Positions 6,710 to 15,296 of a DNA stretch of 40,126 nucleotides are shown one piece after another. This DNA is from Pseudomonas sp. GM74 (GTDB lineage Bacteria; Pseudomonadota; Gammaproteobacteria; Pseudomonadales; Pseudomonadaceae): assembly GCF_000282455.1 (NCBI RefSeq), contig NZ_AKJG01000107.1, forward strand, positions 1-40,126. The letters run 5' to 3'. Positions within the stretch are counted from its first letter, which is position 1, and each line of letters starts with the position of its first letter. Made by a program: the position numbers and the translations under genes. The notes beneath the pieces were generated by a model that was not told the DNA's origin, searched no databases, and was given only the letters and a program-made list of their open reading frames with translations.

Positions 6710-8974
6710 ATGAGCTTCGGCGCCGATGAAGAGATCCTTCAGGATTTCCTGGTTGAGGCCGGCGAGATTCTAGAGCAACTGTCCGAGCAACTGGTCGAGC
6801 TGGAAAGCCGTCCGGATGATGCGGATCTGCTCAATGCAATTTTTCGCGGTTTTCACACTGTAAAAGGGGGCGCCGGCTTCCTCCAGCTCAACGAGCTGGT
6901 GGAGTGCTGCCACATCGCCGAGAACGTGTTCGACATCCTGCGCAAGGGTGAGCGTCGCGTCGACTCGGAACTGATGGACGTGGTTCTCGAAGCGCTGGAC
7001 GCGGTGAACAGCATGTTCAGCGAAGTCCGCGAACGCAGCCCGATCACGGCCGCGACACCGCAACTGCTCGCGGCGCTGGCCCGTCTGGCCGAGCCGCAAT
7101 CGGCCGACGAGGTGGCTTCTGCGCCCGTCGCCGAGGTCATTGAAGTGCCAGTGGCCGAAACCGGTTCCGATGACATCACCGACACCGAATTTGAACAACT
7201 GCTGGACTCACTGAACGCCGTCAAGGCCCAGGCCGAGGCCCCGGCGGTTGCTCCAGCGCCGGCCAGCAATGCCGCTGGCAGCGATGAAATCACCGACGCC
7301 GAGTTCGAGTCGTTGCTCGATCAACTGCACGGTAAAGGCCAGTTCGCCGTTGACGCGGTGGTCCCGCCACCGGCTGCGCCAGAAGCCCCGAAATCCGCAG
7401 GCGACAGTTCCGATATTACTGACGACGAATTCGAAGCACTGCTCGACCAGCTGCACGGCAAGGGTAACTTTGCTGTCGAAGCGCTGGAGTCGGCCATTGC
7501 TTCTGTGCCAGCACCCGCGGCACCCAGCGCGGTGGCGGCCGGCAGCGATCTGATTTCCGATCACGAGTTCGAAGCGCTGCTCGACGAATTGCACGGCAAA
7601 GGCAAGTTCAGCGAAGTCGGCACCGCGACGGTGGCCAACGGTTCGAACGCTTCCGTTGCGGCACCGGCAGCCAAGGCTGCGGCGCCGAAACCTGTGGCCA
7701 GGGCAACGGAGCCAAAAGCCGAAGCGCCGACCCCGGCAGCTGCTGCTGCACCGGCTGCTGCCCGCGCCCCGGCCGCGCCTCCGGCGGAAAAACCGGCGAG
7801 CGAAGCCGAGACCACCGTGCGCGTCGACACCGCGCGTCTGGACGAGATCATGAACATGGTCGGCGAGTTGGTGCTGGTGCGTAACCGCCTGGTCCGCCTG
7901 GGCCTCAACAGCGGCGACGAAGCCATGTCCAAGGCCGTGTCGAACCTCGACGTGGTCACCGCCGATCTGCAAACCGCGGTCATGAAGACCCGGATGCAAC
8001 CGATCAAGAAAGTCTTCGGGCGCTTCCCGCGCCTGGTTCGCGACCTGGCTCGCCAGCTCAAGAAAGAGATCAACCTGGAACTGGTCGGCGAAGAAACCGA
8101 CCTCGACAAGAACCTCGTCGAGGCCCTGGCCGACCCGCTGGTCCACTTGGTGCGCAACGCGGTCGATCACGGCATCGAATCGCCGGAAGAACGCGAAGCT
8201 TCGGGCAAGGCCCGGGGCGGCAAGGTGATCCTGGCGGCCGAGCAGGAGGGTGATCACATCCTGCTGTCGATCTCCGATGACGGCAAAGGCATGGACCCGA
8301 ACGTCCTGCGTTCCATCGCGGTAAAACGCGGTGTGATGGACAAGGATGCCGCCGATCGCCTGAGCGACACCGAATGCTACAACCTGATCTTCGCCCCGGG
8401 TTTCTCGACCAAGACCGAGATCTCCGACGTATCGGGTCGCGGCGTGGGCATGGACGTGGTGAAAACCAAGATCTCCCAGCTCAACGGCTCGATCAACATC
8501 TATTCGGCCAAGGGCCAGGGTTCGAAGATCGTCATCAAGGTGCCGCTGACCCTGGCGATCATGCCGACGCTGATGGTCATGCTCGGCAACCAGGCGTTCG
8601 CGTTCCCGCTGGTGAACGTCAACGAGATCTTCCACCTCGACCTGTCGACCACCAACGTCGTGGACGGCCAGGAAGTGGTGATCGTGCGGGACAAGGCGCT
8701 GCCATTGTTCTACCTCAAACGCTGGCTGGTCAGCTCCGCCGCTCACGAAGAGCAGCGCGAGGGCCATGTGGTGATCCTTTCGGTGGGCACGCAGCGGATC
8801 GGCTTTGTCGTCGATCAGCTGGTGGGCCAGGAAGAAGTGGTCATCAAGCCATTGGGCAAAATGCTCCAGGGAACTCCGGGCATGTCCGGCGCCACCATCA
8901 CCGGTGACGGCCGCATCGCGCTGATTCTCGATGTTCCGAGCATGCTCAAGCGTTACGCCACACGGCGTATTTGA
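6710..8974 (+). CDS. cheA: Chemotaxis sensor histidine kinase CheA
   Basis: CheA phosphorylates CheY and CheB in response to chemoreceptors. The 754-residue product has an N-terminal Hpt domain with the phospho-histidine at H49 (FRGFHTVKGGAGF). A long Ala/Pro-rich linker follows (about 140-370). Next come the P3 dimerisation helices (LDEIMNMVGELVLVRNRL), the ATP-binding domain (N-box HLVRNAVDHGIE from residue 479, DDGKGMD, GRGVGMDVV), and a C-terminal CheW-like P5 domain. In place of a plain P2 domain, the linker carries four copies of a short acidic motif of the type DITDxEFExLLDxLHGKG (see findings). AGGAG before ATG supports the start. It sits between cheZ and cheB. Confidence 0.97.
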   Translation: MSFGADEEILQDFLVEAGEILEQLSEQLVELESRPDDADLLNAIFRGFHTVKGGAGFLQLNELVECCHIAENVFDILRKGERRVDSELMDVVLEALDAVNSMFSEVRERSPITAATPQLLAALARLAEPQSADEVASAPVAEVIEVPVAETGSDDITDTEFEQLLDSLNAVKAQAEAPAVAPAPASNAAGSDEITDAEFESLLDQLHGKGQFAVDAVVPPPAAPEAPKSAGDSSDITDDEFEALLDQLHGKGNFAVEALESAIASVPAPAAPSAVAAGSDLISDHEFEALLDELHGKGKFSEVGTATVANGSNASVAAPAAKAAAPKPVARATEPKAEAPTPAAAAAPAAARAPAAPPAEKPASEAETTVRVDTARLDEIMNMVGELVLVRNRLVRLGLNSGDEAMSKAVSNLDVVTADLQTAVMKTRMQPIKKVFGRFPRLVRDLARQLKKEINLELVGEETDLDKNLVEALADPLVHLVRNAVDHGIESPEEREASGKARGGKVILAAEQEGDHILLSISDDGKGMDPNVLRSIAVKRGVMDKDAADRLSDTECYNLIFAPGFSTKTEISDVSGRGVGMDVVKTKISQLNGSINIYSAKGQGSKIVIKVPLTLAIMPTLMVMLGNQAFAFPLVNVNEIFHLDLSTTNVVDGQEVVIVRDKALPLFYLKRWLVSSAAHEEQREGHVVILSVGTQRIGFVVDQLVGQEEVVIKPLGKMLQGTPGMSGATITGDGRIALILDVPSMLKRYATRRI

Positions 8975-9022
8975 TTCTGGTGGAGCGGGGCGCCTGGCCT
9001 CGCTCCATCTAATGGAGTGTTT

Positions 9023-10141
9023 ATGGCAGTCAAAGTCCTGGTGGTGGACGATTCGGGGTTTTTCCGCCGCCGCGTCTCGGAAATTCTTTCAGCGGATTCC
9101 AATATCCAGGTCGTCGGCACGGCGACCAACGGCAAAGAGGCGATCGATCAGGCGCTGGCCCTCAAGCCCGACGTGATCACCATGGACTACGAGATGCCGA
9201 TGATGGACGGCATCACCGCTGTGCGGCACATCATGCAACGCTGCCCGACCCCGGTCCTGATGTTCTCCTCGCTGACCCACGAAGGCGCCCGGGTCACCCT
9301 CGATGCGCTGGATGCCGGTGCGGTGGACTTCCTGCCGAAGAATTTCGAAGACATCTCGCGCAACCCCGAGAAGGTCAAGCAATTGCTGTGCGAAAAGATC
9401 CTGAGCATCTCGCGCAGCAATCGTCGCGTCAGCACTTACAGCGCTCCGGCACCTGTGCCCGCACCCGCGCCTTCGAGCGTCGGCAGTTACGGCAGCAGTG
9501 CGCCCGTGCGTCCGGCACCGGCACCGATCCCTGCGCGTACCCATGGGGCCACCGCGTCGTCACCCGCGCCGAAACGCAAAGCCTACAAACTGGTGGCCAT
9601 CGGTACGTCCACCGGTGGCCCGGTCGCCCTGCAGCGGGTCTTGACCCAGTTACCGGCCAACTTTCCGGCCCCGATCGTGCTGGTCCAACACATGCCGGCC
9701 GCCTTCACCAAGGCCTTCGCCGAGCGCCTGGACAAGCTCTGCCGCATCAGCGTCAAGGAAGCCGAGGATGGTGACATCCTGCGTCCGGGCCTGGCGTTGC
9801 TGGCGCCGGGTGGCAAGCAGATGATGATCGATGGCCGCGGTGCGGTGAAAATCCTCCCGGGTGACGAACGTCTCAATTACAAGCCGTGCGTGGACATCAC
9901 CTTCGGTTCGGCAGCCAAGACCTTCGGTGACAAAGTTCTGGCGGTGGTGTTGACCGGCATGGGCGCCGACGGCCGTGAAGGCGCGCGCCTGCTCAAGCAG
10001 GGCGGCAGTTCGATCTGGGCGCAGGACGAAGCCAGTTGCGTGATCTACGGCATGCCGATGGCCATCGTCAAAGCCGAACTCGCCGACGCGGTGTACAGCC
10101 TCGATGACATTGGCAAGCACCTGGTCGAGGCCTGTATCTGA
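9023..10141 (+). CDS. cheB: Chemotaxis methylesterase/deamidase CheB
   Basis: CheB removes methyl groups from chemoreceptors, resetting their sensitivity. The 372-residue product has a receiver domain (D9/D10, phospho-acceptor D55 in VITMDYEMPMMDG), then a Pro/Ala/Ser linker (about 145-185). The catalytic domain follows, with S196 in GTSTGG, H223 in VQHMP and D316 in MGADGREGA as the triad. TGGAG at 9013-9017 selects the ATG giving MAVKVLVVDD over an in-frame GTG six bases earlier. The stop overlaps the motC start. Confidence 0.96.
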   Translation: MAVKVLVVDDSGFFRRRVSEILSADSNIQVVGTATNGKEAIDQALALKPDVITMDYEMPMMDGITAVRHIMQRCPTPVLMFSSLTHEGARVTLDALDAGAVDFLPKNFEDISRNPEKVKQLLCEKILSISRSNRRVSTYSAPAPVPAPAPSSVGSYGSSAPVRPAPAPIPARTHGATASSPAPKRKAYKLVAIGTSTGGPVALQRVLTQLPANFPAPIVLVQHMPAAFTKAFAERLDKLCRISVKEAEDGDILRPGLALLAPGGKQMMIDGRGAVKILPGDERLNYKPCVDITFGSAAKTFGDKVLAVVLTGMGADGREGARLLKQGGSSIWAQDEASCVIYGMPMAIVKAELADAVYSLDDIGKHLVEACI

Positions 10142-10881
10142 TGGATGTTCTAAGCCTGATTGGCATCATCATGGCCTTCGTCGCCATCATCGGCGGCAAC
10201 TACCTCGAGGGCGGCCATCTCGGCGCCCTGGCCAACGGCCCGGCAGCGCTGATCGTACTCGGCGGCACCATTGGCGCCGCGCTCCTGCAATCGCCGATGA
10301 GCGCCTTCAAGCGCGCCATGCAGATCCTCGCCTGGATCCTGTTTCCGCCCCGTGTCGACCTGGCGGGTGGCATCGACCGCGTGGTGAACTGGAGCCTGAC
10401 CGCCCGCAAGGAAGGCCTGCTCGGCCTTGAAGGCATTGCCGACGCCGAGCCCGACAACTACGCGCGCAAAGGCCTGCAACTGCTGGTCGACGGCGCCGAG
10501 CCGGAAGCGATCCGCAGCATTCTGGAAGTGGATTTCTACACCCAGGAAAGCCGCGACATCGAAGCGGCCAAGGTCTTCGAAAGCATGGGCGGTTACGCGC
10601 CGACCATCGGCATCATCGGTGCGGTGATGGGCCTGATTCATGTCATGGGCAACCTCGCTGATCCATCGCAACTGGGCAGCGGTATTGCCGTGGCGTTCGT
10701 CGCCACTATCTACGGCGTGGCCAGTGCCAACCTGGTGCTGCTGCCGATTGCCGCCAAACTCAAAGCCATTGCGCTGCGCCAGTCGCGTTATCGCGAAATG
10801 TTGCTGGAAGGACTGCTGTCGATCGCCGAAGGTGAAAACCCTCGCTCCATCGAGTTGAAGCTTCAGGGCTTCATGGATTAA
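10141..10881 (+). CDS. motC: Flagellar stator protein MotC (MotA family)
   Basis: MotC is the MotA-like subunit of the second proton-driven stator of pseudomonads. The 246-residue product has about four membrane segments: an N-terminal pair (LIGIIMAFVAIIGGNYLEGG; AALIVLGGTIGAALLQSP) and a second pair after the cytoplasmic loop (GYAPTIGIIGAVMGLIHVMG; GIAVAFVATIYGVASANLVL). The ATG shares its first base with the cheB stop (TGATGG), so translation is probably coupled. motD follows 12 bp later. Confidence 0.95.
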   Translation: MDVLSLIGIIMAFVAIIGGNYLEGGHLGALANGPAALIVLGGTIGAALLQSPMSAFKRAMQILAWILFPPRVDLAGGIDRVVNWSLTARKEGLLGLEGIADAEPDNYARKGLQLLVDGAEPEAIRSILEVDFYTQESRDIEAAKVFESMGGYAPTIGIIGAVMGLIHVMGNLADPSQLGSGIAVAFVATIYGVASANLVLLPIAAKLKAIALRQSRYREMLLEGLLSIAEGENPRSIELKLQGFMD

Positions 10882-10893
10882 GGGACTAGGCTC

Positions 10894-11784
10894 ATGGCAC
10901 GTCGTCGCCAACATGAAGAGCATGTAAACCATGAACGTTGGCTGGTTTCCTATGCCGACTTCATTACCTTGCTGTTCGCCTTTTTCGTGGTGATGTACTC
11001 CATCTCTTCGATCAACGAAGGCAAGTACAAGGTCATTTCCGAAGCCCTGATCGGCGTCTTCACCGATTCCGATCGCGCGCTCAAGCCGATCCCCATCGGT
11101 GACGAGCGGCCGAAGACCGTGACCCCGGCCAAGCCGCTGGTCAAGGACAGTGACCAGGTCGATGCCGGTGTCTCCGGCGCCAGCGATCCACTCAAAAGCA
11201 TCGCCGACGACATCAGCGCGGCGTTCGGTGACCTGATCAGCTCCAACCAGATGACCGTGCGCGGCAACGAGCTGTGGGTCGAGATCGAGCTCAATTCCAG
11301 CCTGTTGTTCGGCAGCGGCGATGCCATGCCCAGCGACATTGCGTTCAGCATCATCGACAAGGTCGCAGCGATCCTGAAGCCGTTCGACAACCCGATCCAT
11401 GTCGAAGGTTTCACCGACGATCAACCGATCCGCACCGCGCAGTACCCGACCAACTGGGAGCTGTCCTCGGCCCGCTCGGCCAGCATCGTGCGCATGCTGG
11501 CGATGCAAGGGGTGAACCCCGGTCGCCTGGCGTCGGTGGGCTACGGCGAGTTTCAGCCGGTGGCCAACAACGCCACCGCCGAAGGCCGCGCCCGCAACCG
11601 TCGCGTGGTGCTGGTGGTGTCGCGCAACCTCGATGTTCGCCGCAGCTTGACCGGCACCGGAACCGCCCATGCGCAACCGGATGCCGCATTGAAGCGTGCT
11701 GGCACACAAACTGCACCGACCCCGGTCAAGTCGCCGGTACGAGAGAACGCCGTCAATTCTCCGTCACCGGCATTAACACGTTGA
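10894..11784 (+). CDS. motD: Flagellar stator protein MotD (MotB family)
   Basis: MotD is the MotB-like stator subunit that anchors the motor to peptidoglycan. The 296-residue product has a basic N-terminus and one membrane segment with the proton-carrying aspartate D22 in WLVSYADFITLLFAFFVVMY. A periplasmic linker follows, then an OmpA-like peptidoglycan-binding domain (HVEGFTDDQPI; NWELSSARSASIVRML; GYGEFQPV...ARNRRVVLVV). The last ~60 residues form a low-complexity tail. It is paired with motC. Confidence 0.95.
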   Translation: MARRRQHEEHVNHERWLVSYADFITLLFAFFVVMYSISSINEGKYKVISEALIGVFTDSDRALKPIPIGDERPKTVTPAKPLVKDSDQVDAGVSGASDPLKSIADDISAAFGDLISSNQMTVRGNELWVEIELNSSLLFGSGDAMPSDIAFSIIDKVAAILKPFDNPIHVEGFTDDQPIRTAQYPTNWELSSARSASIVRMLAMQGVNPGRLASVGYGEFQPVANNATAEGRARNRRVVLVVSRNLDVRRSLTGTGTAHAQPDAALKRAGTQTAPTPVKSPVRENAVNSPSPALTR

Positions 11785-11827
11785 GCTATTTCTCGGTCGA
11801 TCCGTGCGGCCGGGAGGAACAATCCGA

Positions 11828-12616
11828 ATGAGAGTCTGGGCAGTCGCCAATCAAAAGGGTGGTGTCGGTAAAACCACTTCCTCCATTGCTTTAGCCGGTT
11901 TACTGGCGGAGGCGGGCAAGCGCGTGGTCGTGGTCGATCTCGACCCCCACGGCTCCATGACCAGCTACTTCGGCTACGATCCCGACACTCTGGAACACAG
12001 CAACTACGACCTGTTCCTGCACAAGGGCAACGTGCCGCAAGGCCTGCCGGGTCAACTGTTGCTGTCGACCAGTGATGAACGCATCTCCCTGTTGCCCTCC
12101 AGCACCGCACTGGCCACCCTTGAGCGCCAGTCGCCGGGGCAGAGCGGTCTGGGCCTGGTGATTGCCAAGAGCCTGGCGCAACTGTGGCAGGACTTCGATT
12201 ACGCCGTGATCGACAGCCCGCCCTTGCTCGGCGTGCTGATGGTCAACGCCTTGGCGGCGAGCCAGCAACTGGTGATCCCGGTGCAGACCGAACACCTGGC
12301 GGTCAAGGGCCTGGAGCGCATGGTCAACACCCTGGCGATGATCAACCGCTCGCGCAAACAGGCATTGCCCTTCACCATCGTGCCGACCCTGTTTGACCGC
12401 CGCACCCAGGCGTCCCTCGGAACCTTGCGCGTGCTGCGCGACAAATTCCCCGAGGAAATCTGGCAAGGATACATCCCGGTGGACACCCGCCTGCGCGATG
12501 CCAGCCGTGCCGGGCTGACGCCTTCGCAGTTCGACGGCAAGAGCCGTGGCGTTCTCGCTTACCGTGCGTTGCTCAAGCATCTGCTGGCGGCGCAACTTGT
12601 TGCGCAGGTGGCGTGA
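11828..12616 (+). CDS. parC: ParA-family ATPase ParC (chemoreceptor array positioning)
   Basis: This ParA/MinD-type ATPase has the deviant Walker A NQKGGVGKTTSS near residues 7-18, VVDLDPHGSMTSYFG, and Walker B YAVIDSPPLLGV. The 262-residue length and its place between motD and a CheW-domain gene match the ParC proteins of polar-flagellated gammaproteobacteria. In Vibrio, ParC brings chemotaxis arrays to the pole and passes them to daughter cells; the same role here is inferred. GGAGGA at 11813 with 9-base spacing selects this ATG. Downstream, a REP pair separates it from parP. Confidence 0.9.
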   Translation: MRVWAVANQKGGVGKTTSSIALAGLLAEAGKRVVVVDLDPHGSMTSYFGYDPDTLEHSNYDLFLHKGNVPQGLPGQLLLSTSDERISLLPSSTALATLERQSPGQSGLGLVIAKSLAQLWQDFDYAVIDSPPLLGVLMVNALAASQQLVIPVQTEHLAVKGLERMVNTLAMINRSRKQALPFTIVPTLFDRRTQASLGTLRVLRDKFPEEIWQGYIPVDTRLRDASRAGLTPSQFDGKSRGVLAYRALLKHLLAAQLVAQVA

Positions 12617-12617
12617 C

Positions 12618-12761
12618 ATGACCTCGATCCCTGCAGGAGCGAGCCTGCTCGCGATGGTCGTCAACGATGACGCGGGAAACCTGGAATCCCGTGGCGCTCT
12701 CAGGTTCATCGCGAGCAAGTCGAATCGTCGCACCGTCGCCCCTACAGGTGCGTGCGGATGA
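12618..12761 (+). other. REP-derived 47-codon frame bridging parC and parP
   Basis: After the parC stop, AGGTGGCGTGAC-ATG opens a frame of 47 codons that runs through the REP pair and ends in TGA overlapping the parP ATG (ATGA). The peptide (MTSIPAGASLLAMVVNDDAG...) is translated REP sequence and probably has no function itself. It could keep ribosomes moving from parC to parP. This is inference from the layout. Confidence 0.35.
12631..12749. repeat. Inverted REP pair (BIME) between parC and parP
   Basis: The left half (12631-12657) is CTGCAGGAGCGAGCCTGCTC followed by GCGATGG. The right half (about 12708-12749) is the inverted counterpart, a longer REP variant (catcgcgagcaagtcgaatc... ending in cctacagg). 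Together they are a typical Pseudomonas REP doublet, here sitting inside an operon. Confidence 0.85.
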
Positions 12762-13678
12762 ACCGGCCATTGAAGACCACATTACGCCCGCAATTGGCGT
12801 TGCAGTCGTATCTGGACAGCCTGCTGCAGGACGTGACCGAAGAGTTGACGCTGCCCCTGGAGGAAGTGGCCGAGGAGATCGCCGCCGAAGCGGTGCTGGA
12901 CGAATTCCAGGCAGCGGTGCTCGAAGAGCAGGCCCGTGATGCCGCGGCGGCCGCGCCGGCGCCGGCATCCGTCGCGCCAGTGTTCAAGGCGCCGGTGATC
13001 GAAGCCCCGGCGCCGGTCATGGCGTCCGTTTCGACCATCGCTACGCTGCTGCAAGCCTTGGTACCGCCACCTGTTGAAGCGCAGCCAGTCGCTGTCGAAG
13101 TGCCGCAAACCCTGGTACCGCCAGTCGTCGAAGTGCATCTGCCGCCGAGCAATACGCCGCCGCCGGTGGAAACCGATGGTCGTCCGTCCTGGGCTGCCGA
13201 ACCCTTCGAATGCCTGCTGTTCGATGTCGCTGGCTTGACCCTGGCGGTGCCGCTGGTGTGCCTGGGGTCGATTTACTCCCTGGCCGGTCACGAATTGACG
13301 CCGTTGTTCGGCCAGCCGGAGTGGTTCCTGGGCATCCTGCCGAGCCAGGCCGGCAACCTCAAGGTGCTCGATACCGCGCGTTGGGTCATGCCCGATCGTT
13401 ACCGCGACGATTTCAAGCAGGGCTTGCAATACGTGATTTCGGTGCAAGGCTACGAGTGGGGGCTGGCAGTGCATCAGGTCAGCCGCTCGTTGCGTCTGGA
13501 CCCGAATGAAATCAAATGGAGAAGTCACCGAGGTCAGCGGCCATGGCTCGCCGGCACGGTGATTGAACACATGTGCGCCTTGCTCGACGTCGCCTCCCTG
13601 GCGGAGTTGATCGCCAGTGGCGGGGCAAAGCACATGTCCGGCAGCAAGCCGAACCACAAACCGACAAACATCAAATAA
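12758..13678 (+). CDS. parP: CheW-domain protein ParP-like
   Basis: The 306-residue product begins MNRPLKTTLRPQLALQSYLDSLL. It continues with an acidic helix, then an Ala/Pro/Val-rich linker (about residues 50-145), and ends in a CheW-like domain (FECLLFDVAGLTLAVPLVCL; WFLGILPSQAGNLKVLDTA; GYEWGLAVHQVSRSLRLDPNEI). This is the layout of ParP proteins, which link ParC to CheA and receptor arrays; the role here is inferred from family and position. The start is the ATG overlapping the REP frame's stop. A GTG two codons upstream is possible. The REP insertion leaves only a weak ribosome site (ACAGG). Confidence 0.88.
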   Translation: MNRPLKTTLRPQLALQSYLDSLLQDVTEELTLPLEEVAEEIAAEAVLDEFQAAVLEEQARDAAAAAPAPASVAPVFKAPVIEAPAPVMASVSTIATLLQALVPPPVEAQPVAVEVPQTLVPPVVEVHLPPSNTPPPVETDGRPSWAAEPFECLLFDVAGLTLAVPLVCLGSIYSLAGHELTPLFGQPEWFLGILPSQAGNLKVLDTARWVMPDRYRDDFKQGLQYVISVQGYEWGLAVHQVSRSLRLDPNEIKWRSHRGQRPWLAGTVIEHMCALLDVASLAELIASGGAKHMSGSKPNHKPTNIK

Positions 13679-13719
13679 ACAACAGGCGACGTCACTCGAT
13701 GGCGTTGCACGGAACACAC

Positions 13720-13738
13720 ACCGCCAGGGCGGTTTCTT
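13720..13738 (+). terminator. Weak hairpin between parP and cheW
   Basis: ACCGC-CAGG-GCGGT is a short 5-bp GC-rich stem followed by TTCTT. It may cause partial termination before cheW; the stem is too short for a firm call. Confidence 0.3.
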
Positions 13739-13751
13739 GAGGGGTCAGGGT

Positions 13752-14237
13752 ATGAATGACAAGGCAACGGCGGCAAAAGGTTCCGAAGATCCGATCCTGC
13801 AATGGGTCACCTTCAAGCTGGACAACGAGACCTACGGCATCAACGTGATGCGCGTCCAGGAAGTCCTGCGCTACACCGAAATCGCCCCGGTCCCGGGTGC
13901 CCCGAGCTACGTGCTGGGCATCATCAACCTGCGCGGTAACGTCGTCACCGTGATCGACACCCGCCAGCGCTTCGGCCTGATGAATGCCGAGATCAGCGAC
14001 AACACCCGTATCGTCATCATCGAAGCCGACAAGCAGGTGGTCGGGATCATGGTCGACAGCGTGGCCGAAGTGGTTTACCTGCGTCAGTCGGAAATCGAAA
14101 CCGCGCCGAACGTGGGTAACGAAGAATCCGCCAAGTTCATTCAAGGCGTGTGCAACAAGAACAACGAATTGCTCATCCTGGTCGAGCTCGACAAGATGAT
14201 GAGCGAAGAAGAATGGTCGGAACTGGAGAGTATCTGA
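13752..14237 (+). CDS. cheW: Chemotaxis coupling protein CheW
   Basis: CheW bridges chemoreceptors and CheA in signalling arrays. The 161-residue product is a single CheW domain (WVTFKLDNETYGINVMRVQEVL; VPGAPSYVLGIINLRGNVVTVIDTRQRFGL; VDSVAEVVYLRQSEIE; LLILVELDKMM) with no extra parts. The ATG at 13752 is preceded by GAGGGGTCAGGG; the frame is open upstream without a better start. The next gene begins immediately after the stop. Confidence 0.97.
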   Translation: MNDKATAAKGSEDPILQWVTFKLDNETYGINVMRVQEVLRYTEIAPVPGAPSYVLGIINLRGNVVTVIDTRQRFGLMNAEISDNTRIVIIEADKQVVGIMVDSVAEVVYLRQSEIETAPNVGNEESAKFIQGVCNKNNELLILVELDKMMSEEEWSELESI

Positions 14238-14630
14238 TTGATTCTCGAGGTTGCGGTCATTGTCCTGTTCCTGTTCTGGGCAGGCACGCTGGCGATGTTT
14301 CTGGCCTACATTCGTGCCCAGAAGCAGATCGCCGCGCAACAGGCCCAGGGCGACGCGCAGCGCGACCAGCGCATCAAGGACCTGGGCAAACGCGTTGACA
14401 ACTACCAGAACGGCAACGTGCGCATGGGCGAAGACCTGCATGAACTGCGGGCGATCGTGGCGCCGTTGCCGGACAAACTCGCACAGCTGGAACAGCGCGA
14501 CCCGACCAGCCTGTCGTTTGCCCAGGCAGCACGATTGGTCGGGATGGGCGCCAGCGTCGACGAACTGACCCAGTCCTGCGGCTTGACCCAGGCTGAGGCG
14601 GAGTTGATGAGCAAGGTGCACAAGAACTAG
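14238..14630 (+). CDS. DUF2802-type membrane protein next to cheW
   Basis: The 130-residue product starts with a TTG directly after the cheW TGA. It has one N-terminal membrane helix (VAVIVLFLFWAGTLAMFLAYIRA), a charged coiled-coil-like middle (QAQGDAQRDQRIKDLGKRVDN), and a conserved C-terminal helix-turn-helix-like part (LSFAQAARLVGMGASVDELT). It matches the small conserved protein found after cheW in pseudomonads (DUF2802). The function is unknown; location suggests a tie to chemotaxis. Its 3' end is duplicated, in decayed form, at 24586-24686 beyond the T6SS island. Confidence 0.8.
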   Translation: MILEVAVIVLFLFWAGTLAMFLAYIRAQKQIAAQQAQGDAQRDQRIKDLGKRVDNYQNGNVRMGEDLHELRAIVAPLPDKLAQLEQRDPTSLSFAQAARLVGMGASVDELTQSCGLTQAEAELMSKVHKN

Positions 14631-14635
14631 TTACC

Positions 14636-14734
14636 TGTAGGAGCGAGCAGGCTCGCTCCTGCAATGGTTCGATGTCGTTCACCAAATCCGGGCCCGCCAC
14701 TGTCCCCTGTGGGAGCGGGCTTGCCCGCGAAGGC
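14636..14734. repeat. REP sequences after the DUF2802 gene
   Basis: 14636-14663 holds a compact palindrome (gtaggagcgagcaggctcgc followed by tcctgc). 14706-14734 holds a single REP (ctgtgggagcgggcttgccc followed by gcgaaggcg). The compact palindrome equals the right-hand copy at 24690-24801 with the centre of the inverted pair deleted. Confidence 0.8.
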
Positions 14735-14746
14735 GTCCTCGAAACT

Positions 14747-14938
14747 TCAATAATCATCCCCGCATTCGGTGATGTCCTTCTCGACCATCGGCGCATCCGG
14801 TTCCTGTCCCGCCGGATATCTCCCCTTCAGATCCCACGCAAACGCATGGTCCAGGCAAATCGTTGGATAACACGCCTGCGAAATATCGCCCCCCCAGCTC
14901 CATCCCCGTGCGCAATCTCAACACATCCGATTTCGCGT
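14747..14938 (-). pseudogene. Decayed 3' fragment of the flhB-like gene
   Basis: Reading the minus strand, this stretch aligns with the 3' half of the intact gene at 24874-25203, including the end MVEKDITECGDDY-stop. The middle is broken by substitutions and small indels, and homology fades near 14938. No start remains. It marks the left edge of the inserted T6SS island (see findings). Confidence 0.85.
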
Positions 14939-15296
14939 TCAGGCGCTTCGTGAAGTCGGGCAGGATCGCACCTGGGACGTGTCCTACGTGGTCATGGGAC
15001 TCGGACTACTTGGTTTGAGGAAGGCGCTGACTTGTGACAGTCGACCTCCGTCAGTACCGTGCGGTTCTTGTATTTGCCCTCGGTTTCAGACTGTGAGCCG
15101 AGTCTTCCATGTTCAATCACGGACGTCACTTTGCGCCCCATCATCGTAATCGACGACCCGACCTCTGATGGAGGGCGTGTTTGTCAGGGATCGCCCTGGA
15201 TGGATATCACCGGTTGCTCGTGACGGTGACCTGACTTCCTGCGGTGCAAGGTTGATAGCTACGCAAAAGGACACAGGCCTTCTCTAAGGAACAGAG
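14939..15296. other. Unassigned leader of the T6SS island
   Basis: In these 358 bases I see no gene with a convincing start, no REP and no clear sigma-70 or sigma-54 promoter. The last bases hold AAGGAACAGAG, the ribosome site of the next gene. The region must contain the island's promoter if the island is transcribed on its own. Confidence 0.5.

Noticed and set aside
7208..8767. 519-codon minus-strand frame opposite cheA
   Set aside because: Shadow of cheA; composition is artefactual and there is no ribosome site.
10150..11709. 519-codon minus-strand frame opposite motC-motD
   Set aside because: Shadow of the stator genes, which are well supported.
14672..14953. 93-codon plus-strand frame after the DUF2802 gene
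   Set aside because: It runs through REP sequence and the antisense of the decayed flhB-like fragment.
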